Shown in pieces: positions 8,845 to 19,223 of a stretch of DNA of 64,000 bases. Positions within the stretch are counted from its first letter, which is position 1. Every line of letters begins with the position of its first letter. A program made the translations under genes and the position numbers. The notes beneath the pieces were generated by a model. It saw only the letters and a program-made list of their open reading frames with translations. It ran no database searches and was not told the origin of the DNA. The DNA comes from Pelotomaculum thermopropionicum SI (GTDB lineage: Bacteria; Bacillota; Desulfotomaculia; Desulfotomaculales; Pelotomaculaceae): NCBI GenBank assembly GCA_000010565.1, contig AP009389.1, positions 186,001 through 250,000 on the forward strand, given 5' to 3'.

Positions 8845-10674
8845 TTGAACAAGGTTGTAAAAAACCTTAGCATATATTTGCTGATTGTCCTTGTTATTAT
8901 CGCCATGATTAAATATACCGCACCGGCTAAAAATGTCCCCCTGTCCATGACATACAGCAAATTCTATGAGGATTTGAACCAGGGGCAGATCAAGAAGGTG
9001 GTTATTCAGTCGGAAAACCTGACCAACATAATCACCGGCGAGAAAAAGGACGGCACAAAATTTGAGACCAAGGGGCCGGCAGCCGATGCCGAACTGTACA
9101 GCCTTTTGAAAGAAAAGAAGGTTGAGTGGCAGAGCGAACTTCCTCCCCAGCCCGGATGGTGGACCAGTTTACTGACGACGCTGCTGCCGATAATTTTATT
9201 TGTCGTACTGTTTTTCTTCTTAATGCAGCAGACCCAGGGCGGCGGCAACCGGGTGATGTCTTTCGGCAAAAGCCGGGCCAGGCTTCATACCGACGACAAG
9301 AGAAAGGTGACCTTTGCCGATGTGGCCGGAGCCGACGAGGTAAAGGAGGAACTTGAAGAGATCGTTGAATTTTTGAAAAATCCAAAAAAGTTTCAGGAAC
9401 TGGGCGCAAAGATACCCAAGGGAGTGCTCCTGTTCGGCCCTCCGGGGACGGGCAAGACCCTCCTGGCCCGCGCCGTGGCCGGGGAGGCTGGAGTGCCTTT
9501 CTTCAGCATCAGCGGCTCCGATTTCGTGGAAATGTTTGTCGGCGTCGGGGCATCGAGGGTGCGCGACCTTTTCGACCAGGCCAAGAAAAACTCCCCCTGC
9601 ATCGTGTTTGTGGATGAAATAGACGCCGTCGGGCGGCAGCGGGGCGCCGGCCTGGGCGGCGGCCACGACGAGCGGGAGCAGACGCTTAACCAGCTCCTGG
9701 TGGAGATGGACGGATTTTCTCCCAACGAAGGAATTATCATTCTGGCGGCAACCAACCGCCCGGACATTCTGGACCCGGCCCTCCTGCGCCCCGGGCGCTT
9801 TGACCGCCAGGTGGTGGTTGACGCGCCGGATGTAAACGGCCGCAAGGAGATATTGAAGGTTCACATGCGCGGCAAACCGATAGATGAGAGCGTAAACCTG
9901 GAGGTTCTGGCCCGCCGCACCCCTGGCTTTACCGGCGCCGACCTGGCCAACCTGACGAACGAGGCGGCCCTTCTGGCGGCCCGGCAGAACCGGAAGAAGA
10001 TCACCATGGCCGACCTGGAAAACTCCATCGAGCGGGTTATTGCCGGGCCGGAAAAAAAGTCCAAGGTCATCAGCGAAAAGGAGAAGTGGCTGGTCTGCTA
10101 CCACGAGGCCGGGCATGCCGTTGTGGGGTACCTGCTGCCGAACACCGACCCGGTGCACAAGGTTTCGATTATTCCGCGAGGCCGTGCCGGCGGCTACACC
10201 CTGCTGCTTCCTAAAGAAGACCGCTATTACGCCACCAAGTCCCAGTTGCTGGATCAGGTAACCATGCTGCTGGCCGGCAGGGTGGCCGAACAGGTGGTGT
10301 TGAAGGAAATCAGCACCGGCGCCCAGAACGACCTGGAACGCTCTACCGACATAGTCAGGAAGATGGTAATGGAATACGGCATGAGCGACCTGGGCCCGAT
10401 GACTTACGGGCGCAAGCAGGACACCCCGTTTCTGGGCCGAGACCTGGCCAGGGACCGCAACTACAGCGAAGAGGTGGCAAATGCCATCGACGTTGAAGTG
10501 CGCCAGACCATAGACCGCTCTTATAACAAGGCCAAGGAACTGCTGGAGCAGCACATGGAGACGCTGCACCTGGTGGCCAGGACGCTTTTTGAAAAGGAAA
10601 CCATTGAGGCAGAAGAATTTGCGGAGCTCATGAAGAAGGCCGGTGAAATTGAGCGGCAGGACAGGGTGAAGTAA
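8845..10674 (+). CDS. ftsH: ATP-dependent zinc metalloprotease FtsH
   Basis: This 609-residue membrane-anchored AAA+ protease degrades misfolded and regulatory membrane and cytosolic proteins. The start is TTG 8845 behind GAGGAG (8831-8836); an ATG 19 codons upstream (8788) lies within the promoter. Two membrane segments lie near residues 7-23 and 110-130. The AAA module has Walker A GPPGTGKT, Walker [16 protein letters not shown] and the SRH region [15 protein letters not shown]. The zinc protease motif HEAGH follows in [14 protein letters not shown]. The length matches the family. It has its own promoter and is followed by a GC hairpin (10680-10705) before ndk. Confidence 0.97.
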   Translation: MNKVVKNLSIYLLIVLVIIAMIKYTAPAKNVPLSMTYSKFYEDLNQGQIKKVVIQSENLTNIITGEKKDGTKFETKGPAADAELYSLLKEKKVEWQSELPPQPGWWTSLLTTLLPIILFVVLFFFLMQQTQGGGNRVMSFGKSRARLHTDDKRKVTFADVAGADEVKEELEEIVEFLKNPKKFQELGAKIPKGVLLFGPPGTGKTLLARAVAGEAGVPFFSISGSDFVEMFVGVGASRVRDLFDQAKKNSPCIVFVDEIDAVGRQRGAGLGGGHDEREQTLNQLLVEMDGFSPNEGIIILAATNRPDILDPALLRPGRFDRQVVVDAPDVNGRKEILKVHMRGKPIDESVNLEVLARRTPGFTGADLANLTNEAALLAARQNRKKITMADLENSIERVIAGPEKKSKVISEKEKWLVCYHEAGHAVVGYLLPNTDPVHKVSIIPRGRAGGYTLLLPKEDRYYATKSQLLDQVTMLLAGRVAEQVVLKEISTGAQNDLERSTDIVRKMVMEYGMSDLGPMTYGRKQDTPFLGRDLARDRNYSEEVANAIDVEVRQTIDRSYNKAKELLEQHMETLHLVARTLFEKETIEAEEFAELMKKAGEIERQDRVK

Positions 10675-10679
10675 ACGGT

Positions 10680-10705
10680 GCCCGCGGCTGAAGTGGCCGC
10701 GGGCG
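10680..10705 (+). other. GC-rich hairpin between ftsH and ndk
   Basis: GCCCGCGGC and GGCCGCGGGC form a perfect stem around TGAAGT. There is no T tract, so it may be a weak terminator or an mRNA-processing/stability element. Confidence 0.4.
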
Positions 10706-10756
10706 CCGGTGTATATCCAGGCAAAAATTGGGCAAATAAAAGGGGGAGGCAAAAAA

Positions 10757-11206
10757 ATGGAACGCACATATCTTATGATTAAGCCCGACGGCGTGCAGCG
10801 CGGCCTGGTGGGTGAAATTATCGCCAGGTTCGAAAAGAGGGGCTTTAAAATCGTAGGGCTGAAGATGATCCGGATCGGCAGGGAACTGGCCGAAAAGCAC
10901 TACGGCGAGCATAAGGGAAAACCCTTTTTCGAGCCGCTGGTCGGTTACATCACCAGCAGCCCGGTGGTGGCAATGGTTATTGAAGGCAAAAACGCCGTAG
11001 GCGCGGCGCGGGAAATGATGGGGGCCACCGATCCGCTGAAGGCGGCGCCCGGCACCATCAGAGGCACCTACGGCATCGACATCGGCCGGAACGTCATTCA
11101 CGGTTCCGATTCCCCGGCCAGTGCACAAAGAGAAATCGCCCTTTTCTTCAGCGCGGATGAGCTGATGGAGTACGGCCTGGAATTAGACCGCTGGGTTTAC
11201 GAATAG
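10757..11206 (+). CDS. ndk: Nucleoside diphosphate kinase
   Basis: This 149-residue protein transfers the gamma phosphate from ATP to nucleoside diphosphates. ATG 10757 is chosen: GGGGGAGG (10742-10749) precedes it and the product begins [20 protein letters not shown], the family's N-terminus. The active-site histidine lies in [16 protein letters not shown] near the C-terminus. The length is typical. It lies between ftsH and fhs, 38 bp before fhs. Confidence 0.97.
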   Translation: MERTYLMIKPDGVQRGLVGEIIARFEKRGFKIVGLKMIRIGRELAEKHYGEHKGKPFFEPLVGYITSSPVVAMVIEGKNAVGAAREMMGATDPLKAAPGTIRGTYGIDIGRNVIHGSDSPASAQREIALFFSADELMEYGLELDRWVYE

Positions 11207-11244
11207 GGCTAAATTTCAAGGTTTTCAGGAGAGGATTTAGGTAA

Positions 11245-13005
11245 ATGGCCTTTGACGCAACAAGGATGAAGGACTTTGAAATAGCAGAGGCGGCGGAAGC
11301 AAACATGCCCTCTCCCGAGGAGTGGCGGGAGAGGCTGGGTTTGGAGAAAAGCGAGGTTATTCCCTACGGCAGGATTTGCAAGCTCGACTTTATGAAAATT
11401 GCCGAACGCCTGAAAAACAGGCCGGACGGCAAGTACATAGAGATAACTGCCATTACGCCCACCCCCCTGGGCGAAGGGAAAACCACCACCACCCTGGGCC
11501 TGGTAGAAGGACTGGGCAGAAGGGGGCTGAACGTGGGCGCGGCTATTCGCCAGCCTTCGGGCGGCCCTACCATGAACATAAAGGGTACGGCTGCCGGCGG
11601 CGGCAATGCCCTGGCCATTCCCATGACCGAGTTTTCTCTTGGCCTGACCGGCGACATCAACGACATCATGAATGCCCATAACCTGGCCATGGTGGCCCTT
11701 AACGCCCGCATGCAGCATGAGCGAAACTACAGCGACGAGGAGCTGGCCAGGCGGAATTTAAGGCGGCTGGATATCGACCCTACCAGCGTGGCAATGAGGT
11801 GGGTCATCGACTTCTGTGCCCAGGGCCTGCGCAGGATTATTATGGGCATCGGCGGCAGGATGGACGGCTACTTGATGGAGTCCGGTTTTGACATAGCAGT
11901 CAGCTCAGAGCTCATGGCAATTCTGGCTGTTGCCACCAGTTTAAAGGACCTGCGGGACAGGATCGGAAAGATAATCGTGGCTTACGACAGGAAAGGCAAC
12001 CCGGTAACCACATCTGACCTGGAAGTTGCAGGCGCCATGTGCGCCTACATGAGAAATGCCATTAACCCGACCTTGATCAGCACGGTGGAGTACCAGCCCG
12101 TTCTGGTGCACGCCGGCCCATTTGCCAACATTGCCATCGGCCAGTCGTCCATCATAGCCGACCGCGTCGGTCTGAAGATGTTTGATTACCACGTGACTGA
12201 GAGCGGTTTTGCTGCCGATATTGGCTTTGAAAAGTTCTGGAACGTAAAGTGCCGCTTAAGCGGATTTGTTCCGAACGTTTCGGTGATTACAACCACCATC
12301 AGGGCCTTAAAGATGCACGGCGGCGGGCCCGCGGTTGTGCCCGGCCGGCCGCTGCCCGAAGAATATATGAAGGAGAACCTGGAGCTCCTGGAAAGAGGCA
12401 TTCCTAACCTGCTGCACCACATTTCAATAGTGAAGAAATCGGGAGTTAAGCCGGTCGTGTGCATCAATGCCTTCAGCACCGATACCAGGGAAGAAATTGC
12501 CATGGTGCGCCGCTACGCAGAGCAGGCCGGCGCCCGCTGCGCGCTGTCCGAGCACTGGCTGAAGGGCGGAGAAGGCGCCCTGGAGCTGGCCGACGCCGTC
12601 ATCGACGCCTGCAACGAGAAGGTGGACTTTAAGTACCTTTACCCGCAGGAAATGCCGCTCAGGCAAAAGGTTGAAGTAATTGCCAGAGAGGTATACGGAG
12701 CCGACGGAGTCTCCTGGACGCCGGAAGCCGAAGCCAAGGCGAAGCGGTTTGAGTCGGACCCTGCCTTTGACGGCTTTGCCACTATTATGGTGAAGACCCA
12801 CCTGAGCCTGTCCCACGATCCTTACCTTAAGGGTGTGCCGAAGGGCTGGGTGCTGCCGGTGCGCGACGTTCTTGTTTATGCCGGGGCCGGATTCCTCTGC
12901 CCGGTAGCCGGCTCCGTCAGCATGATGCCGGGCACCGGTTCGGACCCGGCTTACCGGAGGATAGACGTGGATGTAAATACAGGCAAAGTTCTGGGCCTGT
13001 TTTAA
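11245..13005 (+). CDS. fhs: Formate-tetrahydrofolate ligase
   Basis: This 586-residue enzyme makes 10-formyl-THF from formate, ATP and THF. It serves one-carbon supply and, in acetogens and many Peptococcaceae, the methyl branch of the Wood-Ljungdahl pathway. The P-loop-like motif [20 protein letters not shown] is at about residues 73-92, then [15 protein letters not shown] and the typical C-terminal [12 protein letters not shown]. It is about 25-30 residues longer than many homologues, through the N-terminal lead before EEWRERLGL. An AGGAGAGG site precedes the ATG. No other Wood-Ljungdahl gene is in the window; the fol genes nearby supply the cofactor. Confidence 0.96.
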   Translation: MAFDATRMKDFEIAEAAEANMPSPEEWRERLGLEKSEVIPYGRICKLDFMKIAERLKNRPDGKYIEITAITPTPLGEGKTTTTLGLVEGLGRRGLNVGAAIRQPSGGPTMNIKGTAAGGGNALAIPMTEFSLGLTGDINDIMNAHNLAMVALNARMQHERNYSDEELARRNLRRLDIDPTSVAMRWVIDFCAQGLRRIIMGIGGRMDGYLMESGFDIAVSSELMAILAVATSLKDLRDRIGKIIVAYDRKGNPVTTSDLEVAGAMCAYMRNAINPTLISTVEYQPVLVHAGPFANIAIGQSSIIADRVGLKMFDYHVTESGFAADIGFEKFWNVKCRLSGFVPNVSVITTTIRALKMHGGGPAVVPGRPLPEEYMKENLELLERGIPNLLHHISIVKKSGVKPVVCINAFSTDTREEIAMVRRYAEQAGARCALSEHWLKGGEGALELADAVIDACNEKVDFKYLYPQEMPLRQKVEVIAREVYGADGVSWTPEAEAKAKRFESDPAFDGFATIMVKTHLSLSHDPYLKGVPKGWVLPVRDVLVYAGAGFLCPVAGSVSMMPGTGSDPAYRRIDVDVNTGKVLGLF

Positions 13006-13228
13006 GAAAAAACCTGTTTCAAGAAAAATATTCTAAAAAGCTTGTGAAAAAAATAACTTTTTTATATATGCGGTGCAGTTTTTTTTTATTTATACTTTTT
13101 ACTTATAACTGTTATTATTACATAATTCATAAAATTGCCGTGCAATTGCTATATAATTACTGTTAAAGGCTATTTTTGGATGATATTACCCCTGTCGAAA
13201 AGGGAAGCCGCTTTACCTTCTCTTTCCT

Positions 13229-13248
13229 CCGCCTGCCGGCGGGTTTTT
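13229..13248 (+). terminator. Hairpin with T tract upstream of chemoreceptor 1
   Basis: CCGCC-TGCC-GGCGG followed by GTTTTT lies about 80 bp before the receptor start. The 13005-13228 stretch before it is very AT-rich and contains a TATAAT at 13152-13157 without a good -35. The hairpin could terminate fhs transcription or act as a leader attenuator; I do not recognise a riboswitch in front of it. Confidence 0.5.
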
Positions 13249-13329
13249 ATATAAATATCGTGAAATATGGTGCAGAGGAGGGAAGGCCGCCTGCGGTTAC
13301 GACCTCAAGCCGGGACGGCCGGAAAAACT

Positions 13330-15240
13330 ATGGTGGGAAAAGTTACAGGAAGCCTGCGTTTGAGGATGACCATTCTGTTTGGGCTGGTGGTCCTGATCGG
13401 GTGCCTGGTGCTGGCGCTCGTCAGCGAGTTTAAATCCACCGCCGCCCTGGAGGGCGAGGCTAAAGAAGCCATGCTGAAAGTGGCCAGGCAGGCCGCCGAA
13501 ACCGTGGATAGCCAGGTTCGGGCACGGGTGTACGTGCTGGAAGTCCTGGCCAACAACAGCATCATACGCGGCGTTTCGGCCGGCCGGGAAGCTGCCCTGG
13601 AGGAAAAATTAAGCGTTCTCAGGGAAGCCCAGAAAGCGGCGGAGGGGCTGGGGTTTAAAGAGTTCACCGTCGTCGACAGGGAGGGCAACGGAAATATCTC
13701 CAACGGCGGGAAAGTGTACGTTGCCGACCGGGAATATTTCAAAACCGCCTTGAGCGGAAAGCTCTGCATTACCAGCACCCTCATCAGCAAGGCCGACAAT
13801 TCGGTGGTGTTTTCCTACAATCTGCCCATCCGCCACCATGCCACCGGTGAAATAACCGGAGTGCTCACCGGCATTGTGGATGGAGCAAAGTTTAGCGAGC
13901 TTATCGGGGCCGTCACCTACGGCCGGACCGGGCACGCCCTGGCTGTGGACGGAGCAGGCAAGATTATAGCCCATAAGGACGCTGAGAGGGTCAGGGCCCA
14001 GGAAAACATTGTCGAGCAGGCCGCCTCAAACAAGGATCTGGCTTCCCTGGCGGCGGTTGTTGCCAAAATGGCTAAAGGCGAAGAAGGCGTGGAGGGCTAT
14101 GTCCTGCAGGGCCAGAACATGCTTATAGCCTATGCGCCGGTAAAGACTACCGGCTGGTCGGTGGCCGTAACCGCTCCTGTAAACGAAGTGCTGGAAAGGG
14201 CTGCCGGACTGAAATGGGCAATGCTGGCGGTGTCCCTGGCAATAATTGTCCTGGCCCTGGTACTAACCTATGTGATGGCTAAAACCGTTGCCGAGCCGCT
14301 TAGCCAGGCGGTGAATTACCTGGGGCAACTGGCGGAAGGGAACTTTACCAGCAGGGTGCAGGAGAAACACCTAAAAAGAAATGACGAGATCGGCAGGCTG
14401 GCGCAGGCCGTCGACAGGATGTGGACAAGCCTTAGAGAGATGTTTCTGACCATCAGGGAGGACGCCCAGAACCTGGCCGCCAACAGCGAGGAACTGGCCG
14501 CTTCCGCCGAGGAGGTCAGCGCCACCGTGGAAGAGGTGGCCAGCACCACCGGGGAGGTGGCCTCAATGGCCGAAAAGAGCCTGGAGAACGCCAGCCGCAC
14601 GGCGGAGGAGTCCAGGAACGTGGTGGCCGTGGCCGAGAGCGGCGGGGCGACGGTTGGGAAGACCATCGAGAAGATCAACTCCATTGCTGCGTCGGCCGCC
14701 CGCATGGGTGAATCCGTCCAGAATCTCGGTGAACTTTCGGCGCGCATCGGCAACATTACCGACGTTATTACCGGAATAGCCGACCAGACCAACCTGCTGG
14801 CCTTAAACGCCGCCATTGAGGCGGCGCGCGCCGGCGAGCAGGGGCGCGGCTTTGCCGTGGTGGCCGAGGAAGTCAGGAAGCTGGCCGAGCAGTCGGCTGA
14901 CGCGGCCAAGGAAATCGGCCAGCTCATCGGTCAGATTCAGTCCGGGGTAGAGGCGGCTGTAAAAGCAATGGAGTACGGTTCCGCCGAAGTGAAGGATGGG
15001 GTGGAACTGGCCTCCCAGGCCGGCGCTGCTCTGCGGGACATCATCGGCGCCGTCAATAAGAACATCGGGCTGATGGAGGAGATAATCCAGGGGGCCAGGC
15101 AGGCCAGCGAGGGGATGCAGCAGCTTTCAGCCAGCAACGAGCAGGTGACCTCGACCATTCAGCAGGTGGCAGGCGCCACCCAGCAACTGGCGGAAATTGC
15201 CAGCAGGCTGCAGGCATCGGTGAACAGGTTCAAAATATAG
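13330..15240 (+). CDS. Methyl-accepting chemotaxis protein, Cache-type sensor
   Basis: About 636 residues if translated from ATG 13330; another ATG at 13267 is in frame and lacks a ribosome site, so the start is uncertain. The N-terminal membrane segment ([20 protein letters not shown]) is followed by a periplasmic ligand domain of about 250 residues with dCache features ([36 protein letters not shown]). A second membrane segment ([20 protein letters not shown]), a HAMP domain and the methyl-accepting signalling helix bundle come next. The hairpin tip [20 protein letters not shown] is intact. The 3' 760 bp of the gene is nearly identical to that of the receptor at 15551. Ligand unknown. Confidence 0.92.
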   Translation: MVGKVTGSLRLRMTILFGLVVLIGCLVLALVSEFKSTAALEGEAKEAMLKVARQAAETVDSQVRARVYVLEVLANNSIIRGVSAGREAALEEKLSVLREAQKAAEGLGFKEFTVVDREGNGNISNGGKVYVADREYFKTALSGKLCITSTLISKADNSVVFSYNLPIRHHATGEITGVLTGIVDGAKFSELIGAVTYGRTGHALAVDGAGKIIAHKDAERVRAQENIVEQAASNKDLASLAAVVAKMAKGEEGVEGYVLQGQNMLIAYAPVKTTGWSVAVTAPVNEVLERAAGLKWAMLAVSLAIIVLALVLTYVMAKTVAEPLSQAVNYLGQLAEGNFTSRVQEKHLKRNDEIGRLAQAVDRMWTSLREMFLTIREDAQNLAANSEELAASAEEVSATVEEVASTTGEVASMAEKSLENASRTAEESRNVVAVAESGGATVGKTIEKINSIAASAARMGESVQNLGELSARIGNITDVITGIADQTNLLALNAAIEAARAGEQGRGFAVVAEEVRKLAEQSADAAKEIGQLIGQIQSGVEAAVKAMEYGSAEVKDGVELASQAGAALRDIIGAVNKNIGLMEEIIQGARQASEGMQQLSASNEQVTSTIQQVAGATQQLAEIASRLQASVNRFKI

Positions 15241-15285
15241 TCTTAAGGCCGGCGGCCGGTTCGGGGGTTATCCCCCGCCGGCCGC
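14481..15285 (+). repeat. 805-bp near-identical direct repeat, copy 1
   Basis: It matches 16381-17185 at a constant offset of 1900 bp. By eye there are only about three differences: 14686 region T/C, the AGC/GGC codon near 15200, and 15241 T/C. It covers the signalling half of the chemoreceptor gene plus the downstream hairpin. Confidence 0.95.
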
Positions 15286-15294
15286 TCTTTTTTT
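15251..15294 (+). terminator. Terminator after chemoreceptor 1
   Basis: GGCGGCCGG..CGGGGG-TTA-CCCCCG..CCGGCCGC forms a long perfect stem followed by TCTTTTTTT. The same stem lies after chemoreceptor 2 (17151-17185), but there the T tract is replaced by AAGGTT. Confidence 0.9.
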
Positions 15295-15343
15295 GCTTTA
15301 AAGCAAAAAAGTTAAATAAAAATTAACAAAATACCTTGTTAAT

Positions 15344-15372
15344 TTGGCATTTTTGTTATATTATACTAATAT
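15344..15372 (+). promoter_or_regulatory. Promoter of the riboswitch/chemoreceptor 2 transcript
   Basis: TTGGCA (15344-15349), a 17-bp spacer and TAATAT (15367-15372) lie about 25 bp before the 5' edge of the GEMM-I element. Confidence 0.6.
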
Positions 15373-15397
15373 AAATTATAATAATATACTCAATGAT

Positions 15398-15478
15398 AAT
15401 GGCAAATCCACTCGAAAGATGGAGACGCAAAGCCGCGGGTCTAAAGCAATTACGCCATGACAGCCGGGCTGCCGTGAG
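15398..15478 (+). ncRNA. Cyclic-di-GMP-I (GEMM-I) riboswitch
   Basis: The element matches the class I c-di-GMP aptamer in order: GGCAAATCCA, a GAAA tetraloop stem (CTCGAAAGATGG), the invariant GACGCAAAGCC, a variable stem with TCTAAAG, then CCATGACAGCCGGGCTGCCG. A terminator at 15486-15517 is the expression platform. The regulated gene is the chemoreceptor at 15551, a common GEMM-I target. Whether c-di-GMP turns expression on or off cannot be told by eye. Confidence 0.92.
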
Positions 15479-15485
15479 TGCACGG

Positions 15486-15517
15486 AAAAACTACCCGTCC
15501 GACGAGGTAGTTTTTTT
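15486..15517 (+). terminator. Riboswitch-controlled terminator
   Basis: AAAACTACC pairs with GGTAGTTTT around a CGTCCGACGA loop and ends in seven T residues, 33 bp before the chemoreceptor 2 start. Confidence 0.88.
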
Positions 15518-15550
15518 AAGTGGAAAAATTAAATTCGCGAGGTGTAAAAA

Positions 15551-17140
15551 ATGAAATTAAAAGTTGGGGCAAAAATGTTGGCGGGGTTTTTGATTGTTCT
15601 TGCTTTTCTTCTTGCGGTTGGAGTCACATCAGCTTTGTTTATGAGATCCATAGCTAAAGATGTTGAAACAATCAACACCATTAAAAAGGAGCTGGGATTT
15701 CAAAAAGGTATAGACAATAATTTTAACATTGCGGTTTCCGGATTGCGCGGCCTGATTGCCTACGGCACCGAAAAGTATAAAGATGAATACAAAAATGCAA
15801 TGAGCCAGGTCATCGAAATGGAAAAAAGCCTTCTTGAGATAAGCTCTCCTGAAAAAAAGGCCACGGTCCAGAAGTTGATCGAATTGACTACTGCTTATGA
15901 TGAGAGTACTCCCAAAGAATTATTTCCGGCTATAGAAAAACTGCGCCGGGCGTCCGGAGAAAAAGAAGTTGAGGAGGCAAAAAACGAAATTGCCGCGGTG
16001 GCCGGCAAATGGCAACCGGTTACTTATCAAATAAAAGAAATAGTGAATGGTTTTATTTCAAACAATGATAAGTTGTATCAGGAAAAATTCGAAAATATAA
16101 ATAAAAATATTGTCAGATCTATATATGTTTCACTTATAATGACCGTGACAGCCTTATTTTTGGGCATTGGTTTAAGCATTTTGATCACCGGCTCGATTAA
16201 AAAGCCGATTCATTTAATGATGGAGGGGGCCAAAAGATTTGCGGAAGGCGATTTCACCACCCCGATTGAGGTAAAATCTGCCGATGAATTGGGAAGCCTG
16301 GCCGGATCGCTAAACGGCATGGCGGAACAACTGAAAGCCCACATAAACGAGATTATTGCAAATGCACAGATTCTGGCAAGCAACAGCGAGGAACTGGCCG
16401 CTTCCGCCGAGGAGGTCAGCGCCACCGTGGAAGAGGTGGCCAGCACCACCGGGGAGGTGGCCTCAATGGCCGAAAAGAGCCTGGAGAACGCCAGCCGCAC
16501 GGCGGAGGAGTCCAGGAACGTGGTGGCCGTGGCCGAGAGCGGCGGGGCGACGGTTGGGAAGACCATCGAGAAGATCAACTCCATTGCCGCGTCGGCCGCC
16601 CGCATGGGTGAATCCGTCCAGAATCTCGGTGAACTTTCGGCGCGCATCGGCAACATTACCGACGTTATTACCGGAATAGCCGACCAGACCAACCTGCTGG
16701 CCTTAAACGCCGCCATTGAGGCGGCGCGCGCCGGCGAGCAGGGGCGCGGCTTTGCCGTGGTGGCCGAGGAAGTCAGGAAGCTGGCCGAGCAGTCGGCTGA
16801 CGCGGCCAAGGAAATCGGCCAGCTCATCGGTCAGATTCAGTCCGGGGTAGAGGCGGCTGTAAAAGCAATGGAGTACGGTTCCGCCGAAGTGAAGGATGGG
16901 GTGGAACTGGCCTCCCAGGCCGGCGCTGCTCTGCGGGACATCATCGGCGCCGTCAATAAGAACATCGGGCTGATGGAGGAGATAATCCAGGGGGCCAGGC
17001 AGGCCAGCGAGGGGATGCAGCAGCTTTCAGCCAGCAACGAGCAGGTGACCTCGACCATTCAGCAGGTGGCAGGCGCCACCCAGCAACTGGCGGAAATTGC
17101 CGGCAGGCTGCAGGCATCGGTGAACAGGTTCAAAATATAG
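15551..17140 (+). CDS. Methyl-accepting chemotaxis protein, four-helix-bundle sensor
   Basis: This 529-residue receptor starts at ATG 15551 behind GCGAGGTG. It has an N-terminal membrane segment (residues about 8-30), a helical periplasmic domain of about 170 residues of the 4HB_MCP kind, a second membrane segment ([20 protein letters not shown]), a HAMP domain ([18 protein letters not shown]...) and the signalling domain with the conserved [20 protein letters not shown] tip. From 16381 on, DNA is nearly identical to chemoreceptor 1. The unique 5' half is more AT-rich than the shared 3' half, which fits domain swapping onto a common signalling cassette. Expression is under the c-di-GMP riboswitch at 15398. 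Confidence 0.94.
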   Translation: MKLKVGAKMLAGFLIVLAFLLAVGVTSALFMRSIAKDVETINTIKKELGFQKGIDNNFNIAVSGLRGLIAYGTEKYKDEYKNAMSQVIEMEKSLLEISSPEKKATVQKLIELTTAYDESTPKELFPAIEKLRRASGEKEVEEAKNEIAAVAGKWQPVTYQIKEIVNGFISNNDKLYQEKFENINKNIVRSIYVSLIMTVTALFLGIGLSILITGSIKKPIHLMMEGAKRFAEGDFTTPIEVKSADELGSLAGSLNGMAEQLKAHINEIIANAQILASNSEELAASAEEVSATVEEVASTTGEVASMAEKSLENASRTAEESRNVVAVAESGGATVGKTIEKINSIAASAARMGESVQNLGELSARIGNITDVITGIADQTNLLALNAAIEAARAGEQGRGFAVVAEEVRKLAEQSADAAKEIGQLIGQIQSGVEAAVKAMEYGSAEVKDGVELASQAGAALRDIIGAVNKNIGLMEEIIQGARQASEGMQQLSASNEQVTSTIQQVAGATQQLAEIAGRLQASVNRFKI

Positions 17141-17185
17141 CCTTAAGGCCGGCGGCCGGTTCGGGGGTTATCCCCCGCCGGCCGC
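16381..17185 (+). repeat. 805-bp near-identical direct repeat, copy 2
   Basis: Partner of 14481-15285. The identity starts abruptly after the HAMP-proximal region and ends exactly after the hairpin GCCGC, just before the T tract present only in copy 1. Confidence 0.95.
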
Positions 17186-17429
17186 AAGGTTATCCGCGAA
17201 CTTTTCAAAGGTTATTCCTTTTTCTCTGCTCCCAGTTTTCCCGCCATGCCGTATTTTATCCCTTTGTTTGTGCCGTGCCTGTGGACGCTTTCCAGTTGCG
17301 CCTTTTGGGATTTTATTTCTCTGGGCCTCGGGACGCCGGCGGGCCGGTGGCTGTCTCCGGGCAAATCCGGGCGTTTGAAGCCGTCCTCGCTGATCGTACG
17401 GCGTTTTGGCATTATCGCTGCCTCCTCTT

Positions 17430-17800
17430 TTAAGAGTGCTTGTATAAGGCGGTGCTTTGTCACCGCTCACTCCGGTGCTCCACGCCGACAGCACTAACTG
17501 CTTGCTTCGGGCGAAATTGGGCCGCCCTCAACTCACCGTCCTGGTTCGGTTCGGGCTGGTGCGGAATTCTTTGGGGACATACCTCCCAAGGAGGTGTGTC
17601 CCCTAACCTCTGTCCCCGCACCCCCAATTTCGCAACCTCGCGGCGCAGAGTGCTGTTACCGGCGCTCCGCAAGTCGTTCGCTTATGACAAAGCACCGCCC
17701 CCGACTGCATTATTTTACCTGATTTTGATGCACCACCGTGGGCGGTTAAGAAAATGCTTGTATAAGGCAGTTCATTGTCACTGCCCTCTTAAATCTATTA
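17430..17800 (+). repeat. Intergenic repeat cluster with nested inverted repeats
   Basis: The stretch 17186-17860 has no convincing gene. It contains outer arms GCGAAATTGGG (17511-17521) and CCCAATTTCGC (17623-17633), an inner perfect-type hairpin GGGGACATACCTCC/GGAGGTGTGTCCCC (17573-17603), and two related segments TGCTTGTATAAGGC(G/A)GT (about 17439 and 17753). The segment 17657-17697, read in reverse, shares AGCGAACGACTT(T)GCGGAGCGCCGGT with 52493-52517. The layout looks like a degenerate REP/MITE-type element. Confidence 0.6.
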
Positions 17801-17860
17801 TCTGCCGTCCGGCCTTCTTTTATCCTGGCCGGCTTGTTTAATCTTTAAGGCCCCGCTGCA

Positions 17861-17889
17861 TTGATTTTCCCTCTGTCCCGCTTTATAAT
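17861..17889 (+). promoter_or_regulatory. Promoter of the folP-folB-folK operon
   Basis: TTGATT (17861-17866), a 17-bp spacer and TATAAT (17884-17889). The predicted transcript start falls after 17890, which rules out the GTG at 17890 as the folP start and supports TTG 17956. Confidence 0.75.
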
Positions 17890-17955
17890 GTGGACAGGCT
17901 TTTGAAAGCCTGGCTGACGAATTTTTTAACCGTTAATGGTGCGGGAGGTAGCGGT

Positions 17956-19155
17956 TTGGGGATCAGGGTTTACAGCATCATTGCTGAAAATATGGAGGAA
18001 GCTCACCGGCTGATTGCCTCTGTGGGAGCCGACCGGGCCGGCTGCGACTGGATGGCGCCGAAAGCCGTCCACCGCCTGGTAATGCTCGACGGGGTGCGTC
18101 CGGAGCAGGCCAACATAATCAAGCAGGAAATGCTCGCCAAGGGCGGGGAAGCCGCCGTTTCCAGGGGGGTGGTCGATCACTCCGTTGCAGAGACAAGGGT
18201 GCTGCTGATGGGCACCCTGAGGCAGTACGGGGCTTTCTTGGCCAAGCTCAAATGCCAGCCGTTCGGCCTGGCCGCTCTGGCCGGCAGGATAAAAGAGGTG
18301 CTGGACGGGCAGGAAGGGTACCGCCCTTACGATCTGGACTGCCGGGGGAAAACGCTTCGCCTGGGCGAGCGCACCCTGGTTATGGGGATTCTGAATGTTA
18401 CGCCCGATTCTTTTTCAGACGGCGGGAGGTTTTGCGAGCCCGGCCAGGCGCTTGAAAGGGCCTGGCAGATGGTGTCCGAAGGGGCCGATATCATCGACGT
18501 GGGCGGGGAGTCCACCAGGCCCGGCTATATTCCGGTGGAGGCAGGGGAAGAGCTGGCCAGGGTGGTGCCGGTGCTGAAAAGGCTGGCGGCCGAGATTCCG
18601 GTTCCGTTGTCCATAGACACCACCAAGGCTTCCGTGGCCAGGCAGGCAATGGAGGCAGGGGCCCATATTATAAACGACCAGTGGGCCCTGCGGGCCGATC
18701 CGGGGCTGGCCGCGGTGGCGGCGGAATACGGCGCTCCGCTGGTAATGATGCACAACCAGAACGGCACCCGTTACAGGGACCTGACCGGGGACATGGTTGA
18801 ATATTTTCAGGAAAGCATTGCCGCGGCTGAAAAGGCCGGGGTGGACCGGGCAAAGATTATAGTAGACCCCGGCTTTGGCTTCGGCAAAACTCCAGAGCAA
18901 AACCTCGAAATGCTGCGGCGCCTGAAAGAATTGCGCTGCCTGGGCCGGCCCATCCTGGTCGGCACTTCCCGCAAGTCCACAATCGGCAAGGTATTGGACC
19001 TGCCGGTGGATCAGCGGGTGGAGGGCACTGCGGCCACGGTGGCCGTGGCCATAGTCAACGGAGCGGACATCGTGCGGGTGCACGACGTGAAGGAAATGGC
19101 CCGGGTGGTCAAAATGACCGATGCCATTATCAGGGGAAATACCGGCGCGGTTTAA
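17956..19155 (+). CDS. folP: Dihydropteroate synthase
   Basis: About 399 residues. TTG 17956 is chosen because GGGAGG (17943-17948) lies 7 bases upstream and the promoter -10 overlaps the earlier GTG. The enzyme joins p-aminobenzoate to dihydropterin pyrophosphate. The catalytic TIM-barrel core starts at MGILNVTPDSFSDGGRF; DVGGESTRPG, SIDTTKASVA, INDQWAL, DPGFGFGKT and GTSRKSTIG follow. An additional N-terminal region of about 120-130 residues precedes the core, longer than in the E. coli enzyme. It is the first gene of a folP-folB-folK operon. Confidence 0.95.
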   Translation: MGIRVYSIIAENMEEAHRLIASVGADRAGCDWMAPKAVHRLVMLDGVRPEQANIIKQEMLAKGGEAAVSRGVVDHSVAETRVLLMGTLRQYGAFLAKLKCQPFGLAALAGRIKEVLDGQEGYRPYDLDCRGKTLRLGERTLVMGILNVTPDSFSDGGRFCEPGQALERAWQMVSEGADIIDVGGESTRPGYIPVEAGEELARVVPVLKRLAAEIPVPLSIDTTKASVARQAMEAGAHIINDQWALRADPGLAAVAAEYGAPLVMMHNQNGTRYRDLTGDMVEYFQESIAAAEKAGVDRAKIIVDPGFGFGKTPEQNLEMLRRLKELRCLGRPILVGTSRKSTIGKVLDLPVDQRVEGTAATVAVAIVNGADIVRVHDVKEMARVVKMTDAIIRGNTGAV

Positions 19156-19223
19156 GGGGCAAGGTGCCGGGCACCGGCCGTCAGGTGGCAAGTGCTAAAT
19201 ATAAAGAAAGGTGCGGCTGTTTT

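Noticed and set aside
9220-10767. A 515-codon minus-strand open frame opposite ftsH
   Set aside because: It is the antisense of a clearly functional ftsH, has histidine/glycine/valine-rich composition typical of GC-skewed shadow frames and no recognisable domain.
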